From contig NZ_FQWY01000005.1 of NCBI RefSeq assembly GCF_900129805.1, positions 34,070 through 98,069 of the forward strand: a stretch of 64,000 nt of DNA. Reading direction: 5' to 3'. Shown here one piece after another: positions 7,973-17,130 of the stretch; the first letter of the stretch is position 1; every line of letters starts with the position of its first letter. The notes beneath the pieces are model-generated. The model was not told the DNA's origin. It ran no database searches and saw only the letters and a program-made list of their open reading frames with translations. This stretch comes from Thermosyntropha lipolytica DSM 11003. Lineage in GTDB: Bacteria > Bacillota > Syntrophomonadia > Syntrophomonadales > Syntrophomonadaceae. Made by a program: the position numbers and the translations under genes.

Positions 7973-9952
7973 TTATAATTTAAACTGAATAATAATATCC
8001 CGCAGTTTCTTGCTTAAGCCATCTAATTCCTGGCTTATGTCTTTTATGCGCTGCATAGCACTTAGCTGCCCCTGGGTAATAGCTGTTACCTCTTGGGCTG
8101 CAGCAGCTGATTCTTCCGTAACCGCGGAGATATTTTCTATGGATCTGGTTATCTCATCTACGGAAGCTATTACCTCCTCAAAAGCAGCGGTAATGTCATG
8201 AATTGACTTATCAATATGTTCCGCCCCGGTTTCTATATCTTGGAAAGCAGCAGCACTTTCCTGTAAAGAAACCCCCTGTTCATTTACCAGTTCTGCCACT
8301 TCTTTCACCTGTTTAACAGTTCTTTCTACTTCCTTTTGCACTTCCTTGATTATGGCAGCTATATTCAGGGTAGCTACAGAAGTCTCTTCTGCCAGCTTGC
8401 GCACTTCTTCTGCTACTACAGCAAACCCCCGGCCGGCATCTCCAGCCCGAGCTGCTTCAATAGCTGCATTGAGGGCTAAAAGGTTAGTCTGTTCAGAAAT
8501 ACCGGTTATCACCGTAACTATTTCCCCTATTTCCCCTGTTTTACGGCTTAATTCCTCAATAAATCCGGCTACATTATGTGCCGTAGCTACCGTTTTTTCC
8601 ATCTTTTCCTGCTGATTTCTCATTATCCCGGTTACCTTATCTACTATGCCCTTAAAATTAGCTGACTGGCGGGCAATATCTTCCGTAGTCTCTCCCACAT
8701 TCTGCATCGCTTTGCTCACCTGTCTGGCCAGTTCGCTCATCCGGGAGGCATCCTCAGCCTGGGCGGAAGCTGCCCGGGCTACCTGTTCTGAACTGGAAGC
8801 TACCTGCTCGGAAGCCGATTGGGTATCAACAGCTATGCCTACCAGCTGGCTGGAAGTCTGGCTCAATTCATCCGCGGCAGTCCGCATATCTTTGATTATA
8901 TCCCTTAAATTTTGGCTCAGTTCCGCAAAGGAACTCTGCAAAATTCCATATTCCGAGTCGCTAGTAACCTTTATATCCCCGGTCAAATCTTTGCCGGCTA
9001 TCCGGGAAGTAACTTTAACCATTTCCCACACCGGGCGGGCAAAAGCTCCCGAAATATACCATATAAAAATCCCTAAAAGCACCAGTACCCCTAAAACTGC
9101 CATCATATTTTGCCTCATCATGGCATTAAGGGGTGCGGACAATTCACTTACAGGAATATTAACCCCTAATGACCATCCGGCAACCTTAACTGGAGCATAA
9201 GCTAAATATTTTCTCTCCCCTTTAAAAGTATATTCGGCTATGCCCGCATTAAGGGCTACCATATCTTTTCCTATATTGGCCATTTCTTCTCCTAACTGGA
9301 ACTGGTTAAGTTTTAAAATATAATCCCGGTTGGGATGAGCTACACAGTCCCCGGCCCCATTTATCATATAGGCATAGCCAGTCTGCCCTACTTTAATACC
9401 AGCTACCAGCTCTATCAGAGAGTCCATCTTAAGTGATGCCCCTAAAAGCCCTACCAGTCTGCCATCCGGGCTGTAAACCGGCACTACCATGGGAGCAACC
9501 ATATTGCCCGTAGCTCTTGATATTACAGGGCTGGCTATATTAGCCTCTCCCTTAAGCCCTTTTTGCACATACTCCCGGTCAGACAAATCAACATAACTTC
9601 CGGCATCGGTAACTGCTTTCCCATCCGGCCAGATAAAATAAAGGTTGTCATAAGCATCCGACTTGGCTTTTTGCAGATAGCTGATAAGCTCCCCTTCACT
9701 CATATGTACATACTCTCCGTCCTGAGCCAGGGCTAAAATTTTAAGTTCATTCAGCCTTCCTTCCAAAACAGCATTAACCTGATTGCTGTAACCGATGGCT
9801 ACATCTTTTAGATGGGCGGTTATTTCGCTCCTCAAGAGTTTTCTGCCGCTCCAGACCGAAACGGCCCCCTGCACAGCCGCAGCAATTATACAGGCTAAAA
9901 CTACCGCAATGAGGATTTTAAACCTGATACTTTGCGTAAATTTTAGTTTCAT
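7973..9952 (-). CDS. Methyl-accepting chemotaxis protein (dCache sensor)
   Basis: Transmembrane chemoreceptor that signals through CheA/CheW. Domains in order: membrane helix about 10-32; extracellular dCache-type sensor about 35-275, with [17 protein letters not shown] and [17 protein letters not shown]; second helix about 283-303; HAMP; and a cytoplasmic signalling hairpin with the invariant tip [20 protein letters not shown] followed by [17 protein letters not shown]. The 659-residue length is normal for this class. Start: the ATG at 9952 has GGAGGGGG upstream; a GTG one codon earlier is possible. The ligand cannot be told from sequence. No che genes are nearby; it stands as a single-gene unit with its own terminator. 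Confidence 0.95.
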   Translation of the reverse strand: MKLKFTQSIRFKILIAVVLACIIAAAVQGAVSVWSGRKLLRSEITAHLKDVAIGYSNQVNAVLEGRLNELKILALAQDGEYVHMSEGELISYLQKAKSDAYDNLYFIWPDGKAVTDAGSYVDLSDREYVQKGLKGEANIASPVISRATGNMVAPMVVPVYSPDGRLVGLLGASLKMDSLIELVAGIKVGQTGYAYMINGAGDCVAHPNRDYILKLNQFQLGEEMANIGKDMVALNAGIAEYTFKGERKYLAYAPVKVAGWSLGVNIPVSELSAPLNAMMRQNMMAVLGVLVLLGIFIWYISGAFARPVWEMVKVTSRIAGKDLTGDIKVTSDSEYGILQSSFAELSQNLRDIIKDMRTAADELSQTSSQLVGIAVDTQSASEQVASSSEQVARAASAQAEDASRMSELARQVSKAMQNVGETTEDIARQSANFKGIVDKVTGIMRNQQEKMEKTVATAHNVAGFIEELSRKTGEIGEIVTVITGISEQTNLLALNAAIEAARAGDAGRGFAVVAEEVRKLAEETSVATLNIAAIIKEVQKEVERTVKQVKEVAELVNEQGVSLQESAAAFQDIETGAEHIDKSIHDITAAFEEVIASVDEITRSIENISAVTEESAAAAQEVTAITQGQLSAMQRIKDISQELDGLSKKLRDIIIQFKL

Positions 9953-10085
9953 CACTTTCCCCCTCCACCATAGCTAAATTTTTAAATCCTACGAACCGTT
10001 TATTTTAATCTTTGATTATATTCGCCCTTTTTCAACTTTTTCCTCCCCGGGTTTACAAAAAAATAGGCCTTTTTTATCATTTTTT

Positions 10086-10125
10086 AAAAATTAAAGGGTG
10101 TTAGCCCTCCTGGTTAACACCCCTT
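10086..10125 (-). terminator. Intrinsic terminator after the CotF-like gene
   Basis: On the minus strand, AAGGGGTGTTAACC pairs with GGCTAACACCCTT and is followed by TAATTTTTAAAAA. It lies about 17 bases beyond the CotF-like stop codon. Confidence 0.8.
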
Positions 10126-10141
10126 CTTTAAACCTTTCTAC

Positions 10142-10597
10142 TTAAGGATTATACATCCCCTTGGCACTCATATAGTTAAAAATCCCTTCCCCATGCTGCT
10201 GTTCTTCTTTTTGGATATGATTTAATATATTCCTTATATTGCTGTCCCGGAATTCAAATATAGCAGTATTATAAGTATCAGATACATACTTCTCCGTCAT
10301 GAGCATATCATTGCATAAAGCAGCATCAGAAGGATTTCCTGCACCTGGCTGTACTCCTCCCTGTAAAGGGGTTAGCCCTCTTCCCTGTCCTCCTCCCATC
10401 GCCGGCAGCTGGCCGTTTAAAATCTGGTTAATCGTATCATAATGGGTCTGCTCCTGTTGGGCATAAGCCGTAAAAAGCTGTTTCAATTGAGGATCGGTAG
10501 CCTTACTTGCATATTCATTGTATTTCTGCACACATACCTGTTCATGTTTCTTCTGATCCTCTAAAAGCATCCTTTCCTTCTGGGTAAGATTTATCAT
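10142..10597 (-). CDS. CotF-like spore coat protein
   Basis: A 151-residue, mostly helical protein of the Coat F (PF07875) type, ferritin-like in fold. Seen: N-terminal helices with LLEDQKKHEQVCVQKYNEYA and FTAYAQQEQTHYDTI, a Gly/Gln/Pro-rich linker (residues about 67-90), then the conserved LCNDMLMTEKYVSDTYNTAIFE and a terminal HIQKEEQQHGEGIFNYM. Members are spore coat or forespore-associated proteins. I chose the ATG at 10597 (MINLTQKERM) because GGAGG lies eight bases upstream; the frame is open slightly further from a GTG. It supports an endospore-forming host. Single gene with its own terminator. Confidence 0.88.
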   Translation of the reverse strand: MINLTQKERMLLEDQKKHEQVCVQKYNEYASKATDPQLKQLFTAYAQQEQTHYDTINQILNGQLPAMGGGQGRGLTPLQGGVQPGAGNPSDAALCNDMLMTEKYVSDTYNTAIFEFRDSNIRNILNHIQKEEQQHGEGIFNYMSAKGMYNP

Positions 10598-10744
10598 TTT
10601 AACCACCTCCTCTCCTTAGTCTGCACATCCGGAACTTTTTTATACCTTCTTAAAAATATAATTAAAAAATTGTCCCCGGGTAAAATTTTATGGTATCTTT
10701 TAGATACAGGTAAATTTTAATAAAAAACGGGAGAGGATGCTTGT

Positions 10745-11104
10745 ATGTATCAGGTGGAATGTATATTCAAAGGATTTGCCCGCAAAAGTGAATTATTAAC
10801 CAGAATACCGGTAAATTTCATTAAAAATCCCAATATATTTGTACAGGAATTCAAGGTAATAACCGAAGAGGCTTCCAAGGTAGGAGAAAACAACGGATTT
10901 GAATACTATGGCGAATTAGGAATCCTTCTCATAATAAAAGAAAACAATACCCTGATCTCGCTTTTAGATGAAATAAGCCAGACTATTAACAAGCTGGTAA
11001 GCAAAAATAAAGTTAAAATCATAAGCACCGATATCGGTTTTGAATATTATGAAGATGATGAACAAAAACCCATGCCCAAACATTTTTTGCCAAAAAGTAA
11101 ATAA
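10745..11104 (+). CDS. Uncharacterised 119-residue protein
   Basis: Not recognised. It begins MYQVECIFKGFARKSEL and appears to be a small soluble alpha/beta protein with IKNPNIFVQEFKVITEEASKVGENNGFEYYGELGILLIIKE in its middle; the C-terminus is charged and contains GFEYYEDDEQKPMPKHF. The pair FEYYGE/FEYYED at about 52 and 98 is notable but probably chance. The ATG has a GGGAGAGG site, and the gene is closed by its own terminator. It is divergent from the CotF-like gene. Confidence 0.7.
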   Translation: MYQVECIFKGFARKSELLTRIPVNFIKNPNIFVQEFKVITEEASKVGENNGFEYYGELGILLIIKENNTLISLLDEISQTINKLVSKNKVKIISTDIGFEYYEDDEQKPMPKHFLPKSK

Positions 11105-11132
11105 AAAGAGGGTTCACATCCACCCTCTTTTT
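11103..11132 (+). terminator. Intrinsic terminator
   Basis: AAAAAGAGGGT and ACCCTCTTTTT pair around TCACATCC, overlapping the stop codon of the 119-residue protein. The symmetry allows use in both directions, which also suits the minus-strand tRNA gene beside it. Confidence 0.85.
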
Positions 11133-11149
11133 AGCTTTTTTTCCTTTTC

Positions 11150-11224
11150 TGGAGCCGATGGCCGGATTCGAACCGGCGACCTGCTGATTACGAATCAGCT
11201 GCTCTGCCACTGAGCCACATCGGC
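11150..11224 (-). tRNA. tRNA-Thr (anticodon CGT)
   Basis: The 75-base gene folds by eye as a standard cloverleaf. The acceptor GCCGATG pairs with CATCGGC, with T at the discriminator and an encoded CCA. The D stem is GCTC/GAGC, and the anticodon stem GCTGA/TCAGC encloses the loop TTCGTAA, which reads codon ACG. The T arm is GCCGG TTCGAAT CCGGC. No other tRNA is nearby. It lies about 50 bases after the small zinc-ribbon gene on the same strand. Confidence 0.95.
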
Positions 11225-11276
11225 TTATATTTTTTGACATCAAGATAATAACAGGTTAATTCCTCATCGTCAAGAG

Positions 11277-11453
11277 CTAACTGGTAGTTTTTTTGCTTTT
11301 TTCTTCGAGGTAATAGTAACTCGGGTTATTCAGAACAATAGCCTGACAGGCCGGGCAAATCTGATTAAGATATGCCTTGCGTCCGGAAATCTGCACCATT
11401 TTTTTCAAAGTAGTTTCCGGATAAGTTTTTCCACATATACTGCATTTATCCAT
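11277..11453 (-). CDS. Small zinc-ribbon-like protein, 58 residues
   Basis: The protein has two CxxC pairs, CSIC near residue 4 and CPAC near 33, which should bind one zinc ion, followed by a hydrophobic/aromatic tail (NNPSYYYLEEK). I chose the ATG at 11453 (MDKCSICGK) because GGAGGAGG lies just upstream; an earlier ATG that overlaps the stop of the preceding gene (ATGA) would add 13 residues and could be a coupled start. It follows argH and a 95-residue protein in what looks like one transcript. Function unknown. Confidence 0.7.
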   Translation of the reverse strand: MDKCSICGKTYPETTLKKMVQISGRKAYLNQICPACQAIVLNNPSYYYLEEKSKKTTS

Positions 11454-11488
11454 ACTTTTTCCTCCTCCTTCATCACCAACCTCAATCC

Positions 11489-11776
11489 TCATCTACCAGC
11501 ATAAGCCTCCATATACCTTATCTCTATCTCTACCAGTTCCATAACTTTATCTACCGCAATCTTTTTTACTTCTTCACTCTCATTTTCCAGTTCTTCAACT
11601 ACCAGCTGGGCAAAAGGTATCTTGCGCATTCTATCTAGAGCATCATCTATTTCTACCTGCGAAAAAAATGCATTTAAAAGGGTAAGCAGGTTATGAAAAT
11701 AATTCTCGGCCCAGGTTTCAACCTCTTCCCTATCCGGGATGCCATTCACCGCGGTAAACCGGCTTAAATTATACAC
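11489..11776 (-). CDS. Uncharacterised 95-residue protein overlapping argH
   Basis: A small acidic, helical protein of no recognised family ([20 protein letters not shown] to YMEAYAGR). The best start is the GTG at 11776, which overlaps the argH stop codon (AGTGTATAA) and has AAGAGG just before it; this suggests translational coupling to argH. The frame stays open further upstream inside argH. Its own stop overlaps an ATG of the zinc-ribbon frame. Confidence 0.65.
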   Translation of the reverse strand: MYNLSRFTAVNGIPDREEVETWAENYFHNLLTLLNAFFSQVEIDDALDRMRKIPFAQLVVEELENESEEVKKIAVDKVMELVEIEIRYMEAYAGR

Positions 11777-13154
11777 TCCTCTTCCCCTCCAGCCACATTT
11801 TTCCTTCCTCAATAGCCGCCTTAACCTGCTCCGGCGCAGGTCCCCCCTTCACCTTGCGGCGGGCGACACATTTTCTTACATCCAGATAATCGTACACATC
11901 CTCCTCTATCAAAGAACAAATACCCTTATACTCAGGTAATTCCATTTCTTCTAAACTTATGCCTCTTTCAATACAATATAAAACGGTTCTGCCTACTACC
12001 TCATGGGCATCCCGGAAAGGAAGCCCTTTGTTGACCAGGTAATCTGCCAGGTCGGTAGCATTGGTAAAGCCGCCTTTAGCCCCTTTTTCCATGTTCTCTT
12101 TTTTAAATTTAGCAGTTTTAAGCATAGGATTGAAAACCAGCAGACACTTCTTCACCGTATCTACCCCATCAAAAAGGGCTTCTTTATCCTCCTGCATATC
12201 TTTATTGTAAGCCAGGGGAAGCCCTTTCATAACCGTAAGCAAAGCGATAAGATCACCATAAACCCGTCCTGTCTTTCCCCTGATAAGTTCGGCCAGATCC
12301 GGGTTCTTTTTTTGCGGCATAATACTAGAGCCGGTAGCAAAAGCGTCATCCATCTCTACAAAGCCGAACTCTTCAGTTGACCAGAGGACAAGCTCTTCCG
12401 CCAAACGGGAGAGATGCATCATCAGGATAGAAGCAAAACTTAAAAATTCCAGAGCAAAATCCCGGTCACTTACAGCATCCAGGCTGTTGCGGGTTAGCCA
12501 GGCAAAACCCAGCTTTTCCCGCACAAAATCACGGTCCAGATCAAAGCTGGTACCGGCCAGGGCTCCTGACCCTAAAGGCATATAATCTGTCCGCTTATAA
12601 CAATCCTCCAACCTTTCTACATCCCGGCGCAGCATCTCAAAATAAGCCAGCAGATGGTGAGCCAGACTTACCGGCTGAGCCTTTTGCAGATGGGTATATC
12701 CCGGCATGATAGTATCTATATGTTCACCAGCCAGGATAAGCAGGGTTTCCTGTAAATCAAGGATAAGCCCTTTTATCTCTTCCATCTCCTCTTTCAGGTA
12801 CAGGCGCAAATCCAGAGCCACCTGGTCATTGCGGCTTCTTGCCGTATGCAGCTTTTTGCCTACCTCTCCTATCTTCTGAATAAGAAAGGTTTCAATATTC
12901 ATATGCACATCTTCCGCTTCCACCGTAAACTCCAGCTTACCCTCTTCCAGCTCTTTTTCTATCTCCTTGAGCCCTTTTATTATGAGCTCTTTTTCTTCTT
13001 CTTTTATAATCCCCTGTTTGGCCAGCATAGAGGCATGAGCTATACTACCTTTTATGTCCTGCTTGTACATGCGACAGTCAAAAGCTATAGAAGCATTAAA
13101 ATCTTCCGTCAGCTTATCGGTATTTTTGGTAAATCTTCCACTCCATAATTTCAT
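11769..13154 (-). CDS. argH: Argininosuccinate lyase
   Basis: Cytoplasmic enzyme that splits argininosuccinate into arginine and fumarate, the last arginine step. At 461 residues it has the normal length. Seen: the start [31 protein letters not shown] near 108-125, [16 protein letters not shown] near 155, and the fumarase/aspartase signature [12 protein letters not shown] near 280 containing the catalytic serine. It is the only arginine gene outside the argCJBDFG block, about 7.5 kb further along the same strand. The ribosome site is GAGGTGCGGGA. Confidence 0.97.
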   Translation of the reverse strand: MKLWSGRFTKNTDKLTEDFNASIAFDCRMYKQDIKGSIAHASMLAKQGIIKEEEKELIIKGLKEIEKELEEGKLEFTVEAEDVHMNIETFLIQKIGEVGKKLHTARSRNDQVALDLRLYLKEEMEEIKGLILDLQETLLILAGEHIDTIMPGYTHLQKAQPVSLAHHLLAYFEMLRRDVERLEDCYKRTDYMPLGSGALAGTSFDLDRDFVREKLGFAWLTRNSLDAVSDRDFALEFLSFASILMMHLSRLAEELVLWSTEEFGFVEMDDAFATGSSIMPQKKNPDLAELIRGKTGRVYGDLIALLTVMKGLPLAYNKDMQEDKEALFDGVDTVKKCLLVFNPMLKTAKFKKENMEKGAKGGFTNATDLADYLVNKGLPFRDAHEVVGRTVLYCIERGISLEEMELPEYKGICSLIEEDVYDYLDVRKCVARRKVKGGPAPEQVKAAIEEGKMWLEGKRSV

Positions 13155-13332
13155 TCCCGCACCTCAAAACCTTTCTTAAAAATTTTCAACTTATATTATA
13201 TATCCCCGGCTCCGCAATGTACATAATTATAACTTAAACCTATTTTGTCATCTCCCTTTAAACTTTACCTGCAGACACGGCAAGAAATTTCTGGTAAAAT
13301 TAAGCCAGACCACATGGAGAGGGGATGGTATT

Positions 13333-14484
13333 ATGTATAATGATAATTACCACAAACATGCCGGCAATTACCACCTGAACCCGCGGATACCTGGGCACAG
13401 CAGTGCTGGTTACTGGGAAAAAATCGAAGTATACCGGGTAGAAAAATTAAAAGGGGTAGAAGAAAAATTTTGTGAAGTAAATACGCAGGTAGATCCTGAT
13501 TTTATAAATCTGTTAGGCAGCGATCGTCCCCCTTCTGACACTTATCTTCTGCACTATGCCCCCGGCTGGGACAAAAACCGGCTTAATCCGCCTGTTCTCC
13601 TGATTCACGGAGCAGGACTAGACGCCTCTTCTTTTACCAATATCTATAATCTAGGCTATAAAGGTTTGCAGCAAAGGCTGGTGGAAAGAGGGCATAAGGT
13701 CTTTGCCCTGACTTTTCCTCATTCCCACGGGGATAACTTCATCCAGGGGGAAATAATCGCCGATGCCATCCAGCGCATAAAAAACTTATGCCATACCCCG
13801 CAGGTAGACCTGGTAACACACAGCAAAGGAGGAATAGCAGCTCGCATCTATCTTTCAGGCCTGGCTTTTACTCCTTATCGCGGTGATGTAAGGCGAATCA
13901 TTATGCTAGGAGTGCCTAATTTAGGAACTGATTACGCTTTTCGCAATCCTACCATATCCTATCTCATTTTCATGATAGGAGGCAACGGGGTTATTGCCTG
14001 GGATAAAATAATCTACATGGGAGGAATGATCGATATAACACCCCGCTCCATCTACCACGACGGCTGTTTTCCCGGCCAAAGCCAGATCCTTTACCGCTTT
14101 GATGATATATATCCCCTGGATACTACCCAGCAGGACTGGTGGACTACCTATTATGGAGGAACAGGATTTATAAGCCATTCTCGCGGCATAAAAGCCGCCA
14201 TAAAAGATGGCGGCTTCCTTATAGACAGATTAGAGAGGAAAGGACTTTCACCCGATATAGAAATTGCTGTTCTGGCTGGCAGCAATAACTTTATGGGTAT
14301 TATTCCCATACAAACAGCCCCTCTTAGTGATGGCATAGTTTTCGTCGACAGCGCCCTCCATACCGACGGGATGACGAAAAATGGGGCGAAAATCCTTAAT
14401 AAAACTATTATGCCTGTAAACCATATAGAGCTTCTGTACCTGAAAAATGTAGCTCTATGGGTGCATGAACAGTTAACCGCTTAA
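13333..14484 (+). CDS. Alpha/beta-hydrolase, lipase-like (possible intracellular esterase or PHA depolymerase)
   Basis: A 383-residue alpha/beta-hydrolase. Seen: the oxyanion-hole segment PVLLIHGAGLDASSF near 87-101, the nucleophile elbow VTHSKGG with Ser164, candidate acid Asp339 (FVDS) and candidate His364 (NHIELLYL). This layout resembles triacylglycerol lipases of the LipA/family I.5 kind. No signal peptide or membrane anchor is visible at the N-terminus, which starts with a polar Asn/His-rich segment, so secretion would need another route. It is divergent from argH and converges on phaC, overlapping its 3' end by four bases. That context allows either lipolysis or PHA turnover. The start is an ATG with a GGAGAGGGG site. 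Confidence 0.8.
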   Translation: MYNDNYHKHAGNYHLNPRIPGHSSAGYWEKIEVYRVEKLKGVEEKFCEVNTQVDPDFINLLGSDRPPSDTYLLHYAPGWDKNRLNPPVLLIHGAGLDASSFTNIYNLGYKGLQQRLVERGHKVFALTFPHSHGDNFIQGEIIADAIQRIKNLCHTPQVDLVTHSKGGIAARIYLSGLAFTPYRGDVRRIIMLGVPNLGTDYAFRNPTISYLIFMIGGNGVIAWDKIIYMGGMIDITPRSIYHDGCFPGQSQILYRFDDIYPLDTTQQDWWTTYYGGTGFISHSRGIKAAIKDGGFLIDRLERKGLSPDIEIAVLAGSNNFMGIIPIQTAPLSDGIVFVDSALHTDGMTKNGAKILNKTIMPVNHIELLYLKNVALWVHEQLTA

Positions 14485-15578
14485 GACCTGGCAGCCAGCC
14501 AGTTAGCAATAGTGGGATAAACCTGATTCCTGGCTACACTGCCAAAAACCAGCCCTCCATGCCCTACCGGGAACAGGTGGAATTCCTTATCCTGGGAAGA
14601 AGAAAGTTCTAAAATAGCCTTGGTTTGATGAGGAAGGACTATATGGTCATTTTCTCCGGCTAAAACCAGCAGGGAAGACTTGATATTCTTGAGTTCCACC
14701 CTTTGCCCTTTTATCCGGAATTCATTTTTTACCAGTTTATTCTCCTGATAAAACTCTTTTATCCACTGCCGGTAAGCAGCCCCAGGAAAATGCACATTAT
14801 CATTGACCCATTTATTTAAGGCTTTCCACGAGCGTATGGAAACCCCTTCTTCAATATTCTTCCACAGGCGGGTATAGGTTCCCCAGAAGTTATTTACCGG
14901 CTTTAGCATCTTTACCCCGGTATCGATAAATTCTTTGGGAACCAGTTTATAGGTATCGGCTACCTTGTCGGGGTCGAATCCCGGGGGTTTAAGCCATATG
15001 CTGGAAAGCCCGGCATTTTCAAAATCGATAGGAGCAGCTATATAAACAATGTTTTTAACCTCCGGACGGCTGTACAGGGCAGCATACATAGTAGTCATCG
15101 TTCCACCCATGCAGTAGCCGGCCATGCTAAGGCTTTCCGTACCTGAGATCTGGCATACCTTTCTCACCGCGCGGGCAATATAATCACATATAAAATCATC
15201 ATAGCGCAGGTCCCGGTCTTCCCACTGGAATTCACCCCAGTCCAGAAGGTAAACATCAAACCCTTCCTTAACCAGATGTTCAATAAGGCTCATGCCCGGG
15301 GTAAGATCAAGTATATAAGCTTTGTTGATCAGGGCATAAATGAAAAGAACCGGGGTGCGGTATTTTATCTCTCCATTAACATAGCGGTAAAGTTTAGCTT
15401 TGTTTTTACGCCATACGATATTTTTAGGGGTAAGCCCCGTTTCCGGCTCCGGGTCAAAAGTCAGTATTTCCGCCCATCTGCGGGTACTTTCCAGCATGCG
15501 TTCCAGATTTTCCTGCAGCTGTTCCCCCACCTCTTCCGGAGAGCCGCGCAACACGCGTATCTTTTTTACACTACTCAT
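14481..15578 (-). CDS. phaC: Polyhydroxyalkanoate synthase, PhaC (class III/IV type)
   Basis: Polymerises (R)-3-hydroxyacyl-CoA into PHA granules. The 365-residue length fits the short class III/IV catalytic subunits, which need a PhaE or PhaR partner. Seen: the lipase-box-like GYCMGG with nucleophile Cys156, Asp311 in GENDHIVLPHQ, and His340 in VGHGG, i.e. the Cys-Asp-His triad, plus FDVYLLDWGEFQWEDRDL typical of PhaC. It is the last gene of phasin-PhaR/E-PhaJ-PhaC, overlapping the phaJ end by eight bases. The start ATG has a GGGGGAGAAGGG site. Confidence 0.93.
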   Translation of the reverse strand: MSSVKKIRVLRGSPEEVGEQLQENLERMLESTRRWAEILTFDPEPETGLTPKNIVWRKNKAKLYRYVNGEIKYRTPVLFIYALINKAYILDLTPGMSLIEHLVKEGFDVYLLDWGEFQWEDRDLRYDDFICDYIARAVRKVCQISGTESLSMAGYCMGGTMTTMYAALYSRPEVKNIVYIAAPIDFENAGLSSIWLKPPGFDPDKVADTYKLVPKEFIDTGVKMLKPVNNFWGTYTRLWKNIEEGVSIRSWKALNKWVNDNVHFPGAAYRQWIKEFYQENKLVKNEFRIKGQRVELKNIKSSLLVLAGENDHIVLPHQTKAILELSSSQDKEFHLFPVGHGGLVFGSVARNQVYPTIANWLAARS

Positions 15579-16023
15579 TCCCTTCTCCCCCTTCTTCCAG
15601 GATCACATGCTTACGGGGAGGAATAACAACCGCCTCACCATCTACCAGAAGCTCTCCCTTCTGGTTGTAGCAGGTAGTTCTAAGTTTTACCCGGCCCCTT
15701 TCCATCAGTTCAATTACCTCGGTCTGGGCTTTTACCGTATCATTTATATAACAGGGCTTTAAGAAACGCAAATTCTGGCTCTCATAAATGGTGCCGGCTC
15801 CCGGCATCTGATTGCCAACTACATTGGAAATAAGTCCTGCCAGAAGCATACCATGGACGATCCGCGTCTTAAAATGGCCCTTTTTCGCCCTTTCCTCATT
15901 AACATGCAGCCAGCTAAAATCGCCGGTTATGCCGGCATAAAGATAGACATCAGTTTCAGTTATCGTCTTTTCTATATATCCTTTATCTCCAACCTTCAAT
16001 TCACTGTATATCCTTTCGATCAT
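15571..16023 (-). CDS. phaJ: MaoC-type (R)-specific enoyl-CoA hydratase
   Basis: Hotdog-fold hydratase that converts trans-2-enoyl-CoA from beta-oxidation to (R)-3-hydroxyacyl-CoA, the PHA monomer. The 150-residue protein has the hydratase-2 motif with Asp35 and His40 (AGITGDFSWLHVNEE) and RIVHGMLLAGLIS following. The position between the PhaR/E-like gene and phaC makes the monomer-supply role likely. It links fatty-acid oxidation to polymer storage. The ribosome site is GAGGGGA and the start is ATG. Confidence 0.9.
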   Translation of the reverse strand: MIERIYSELKVGDKGYIEKTITETDVYLYAGITGDFSWLHVNEERAKKGHFKTRIVHGMLLAGLISNVVGNQMPGAGTIYESQNLRFLKPCYINDTVKAQTEVIELMERGRVKLRTTCYNQKGELLVDGEAVVIPPRKHVILEEGGEGNE

Positions 16024-16077
16024 AAATATCCCCTCTTTCCCGCTTTTTTAGCAAATAAAGCTTTTTCCCTTTTATAA

Positions 16078-16650
16078 CTATTCATTTTCGTCTTTCTTTT
16101 CATTCTTGCGGGAAGCACGCGTCTTTCTCTCTCCTTTTTCCGGTTCTGCCTTTGCCTCCTCCTTCTTTTCCATGGTCTCCAAACGCTGCTTGATAAAGCC
16201 AATATCTTCCTTCAGTGAAGCTATTTCCGTTTGCATCTTTTCCTGCAGGTTAATCATCTTCAGCAGGCTTTCGGCCATAGTCTCCAGATTGCGCATAAAT
16301 TCAAACTCCAGCACATCTATCTTTTCTTCCATCGAAATAACCAGCTCCGCCACCCGGGCCACATCTTTTTTGGAAGGCACCGGGGCATGTTCCATATATT
16401 TATCAATACTCTGGCGGACTAATTTTTCGGTATTCAAATTATATTCCAGGACCTTATCCAGGTAATCGACAAAAGTCTTGGTGCTGATAACTTCTTTTAC
16501 CGCATTGGCCCATACTTCTTCCATGCGGAAATACATCTCTTTCCACACGTCACTGAAATCGGGCATGAAAATTTCTTCTTTGCCCTGACGGGCACCTTTA
16601 TCATTTCTAGTTTCTTCCGGCATCCTTTTACCGTTCCACCTTTCATGCAA
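16078..16650 (-). CDS. PhaR/PhaE-like PHA synthase subunit
   Basis: A 190-residue, almost entirely helical protein: a charged N-terminus, a central part MPDFSDVWKEMYFRMEEVW onward that resembles PhaR/phasin-like subunits, a long coiled coil (about residues 95-165, with LLKMINLQEKMQTEIASLKE), and a Lys/Glu/Arg-rich tail. Its place before phaJ-phaC supports a role as the accessory subunit that class III (PhaE) or IV (PhaR) synthases require. Which of the two is not clear from sequence. Start codon uncertain: ATGs at residues 1, 10 and 29 all have only modest ribosome sites; the longest is given. Confidence 0.75.
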   Translation of the reverse strand: MHERWNGKRMPEETRNDKGARQGKEEIFMPDFSDVWKEMYFRMEEVWANAVKEVISTKTFVDYLDKVLEYNLNTEKLVRQSIDKYMEHAPVPSKKDVARVAELVISMEEKIDVLEFEFMRNLETMAESLLKMINLQEKMQTEIASLKEDIGFIKQRLETMEKKEEAKAEPEKGERKTRASRKNEKKDENE

Positions 16651-16709
16651 AATATCTACCTTTTTTTAAGCAGTAATATTTTAGTCAGAGCCTTAAACTC
16701 TAATAAAGA

Positions 16710-16746
16710 GCGCGGAAAATCAGGACATCAGCTGATCTGTCCGCGC
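16710..16746 (-). other. Stem-loop between phasin gene and downstream pha genes
   Basis: GCGCGGA at one end pairs with TCCGCGC at the other; alternatively, inside the element GGACA pairs with TGTCC around GATCAGCTGA. On the minus strand it is followed by CTCTTTATTAG, a poor T-run, so it may act as a partial terminator or mRNA-processing/stability hairpin that keeps phasin message above that of the synthase genes. Confidence 0.5.
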
Positions 16747-16776
16747 CAGAGTATAAAATTAAGAGCCTGGTCTAGA

Positions 16777-17130
16777 TTATTTTTCCTCCATCTTCTTGGA
16801 AATCTCATCTACCTTCTTTTTCAGCTCATCAACTGCACTCACATAGGTAGGGAAATTAGCATTTTCCAGGGCAGAAGCCACTGCTTCTTTAACCATATTC
16901 TGGAGCTGCATCTGATTTTTCTTAACCTGCTGCAGCATCTCTTCTATTATCCTGGTGCTCTCTTCCCGGGCCGTTTTGCGCTGATCCAGGTATTTCCTCA
17001 CCATATTTTCTGCCTGTTCCTGACTCCAGGACATGCTGCCTAAAGCTACCATCCACATATCCCAGTATTTTTCCATCGCTGTCTCCAGCATCCCAAAAGA
17101 CTTTTCCATATTTTCCTTGGCGTTAAACAT
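16777..17130 (-). CDS. Phasin-like granule-associated protein
   Basis: A 117-residue helical protein (MFNAKENMEKSFGMLETAME to KKMEEK) with amphipathic heptads, no cysteine and no signal, as expected for phasins that coat PHA granules and limit their size. It is first in the PHA operon and has the strongest ribosome site there (GGAGGAGGG), suggesting high expression. The assignment rests on composition, length and context rather than a diagnostic motif; a second PhaR-like subunit is an alternative. Confidence 0.7.
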   Translation of the reverse strand: MFNAKENMEKSFGMLETAMEKYWDMWMVALGSMSWSQEQAENMVRKYLDQRKTAREESTRIIEEMLQQVKKNQMQLQNMVKEAVASALENANFPTYVSAVDELKKKVDEISKKMEEK

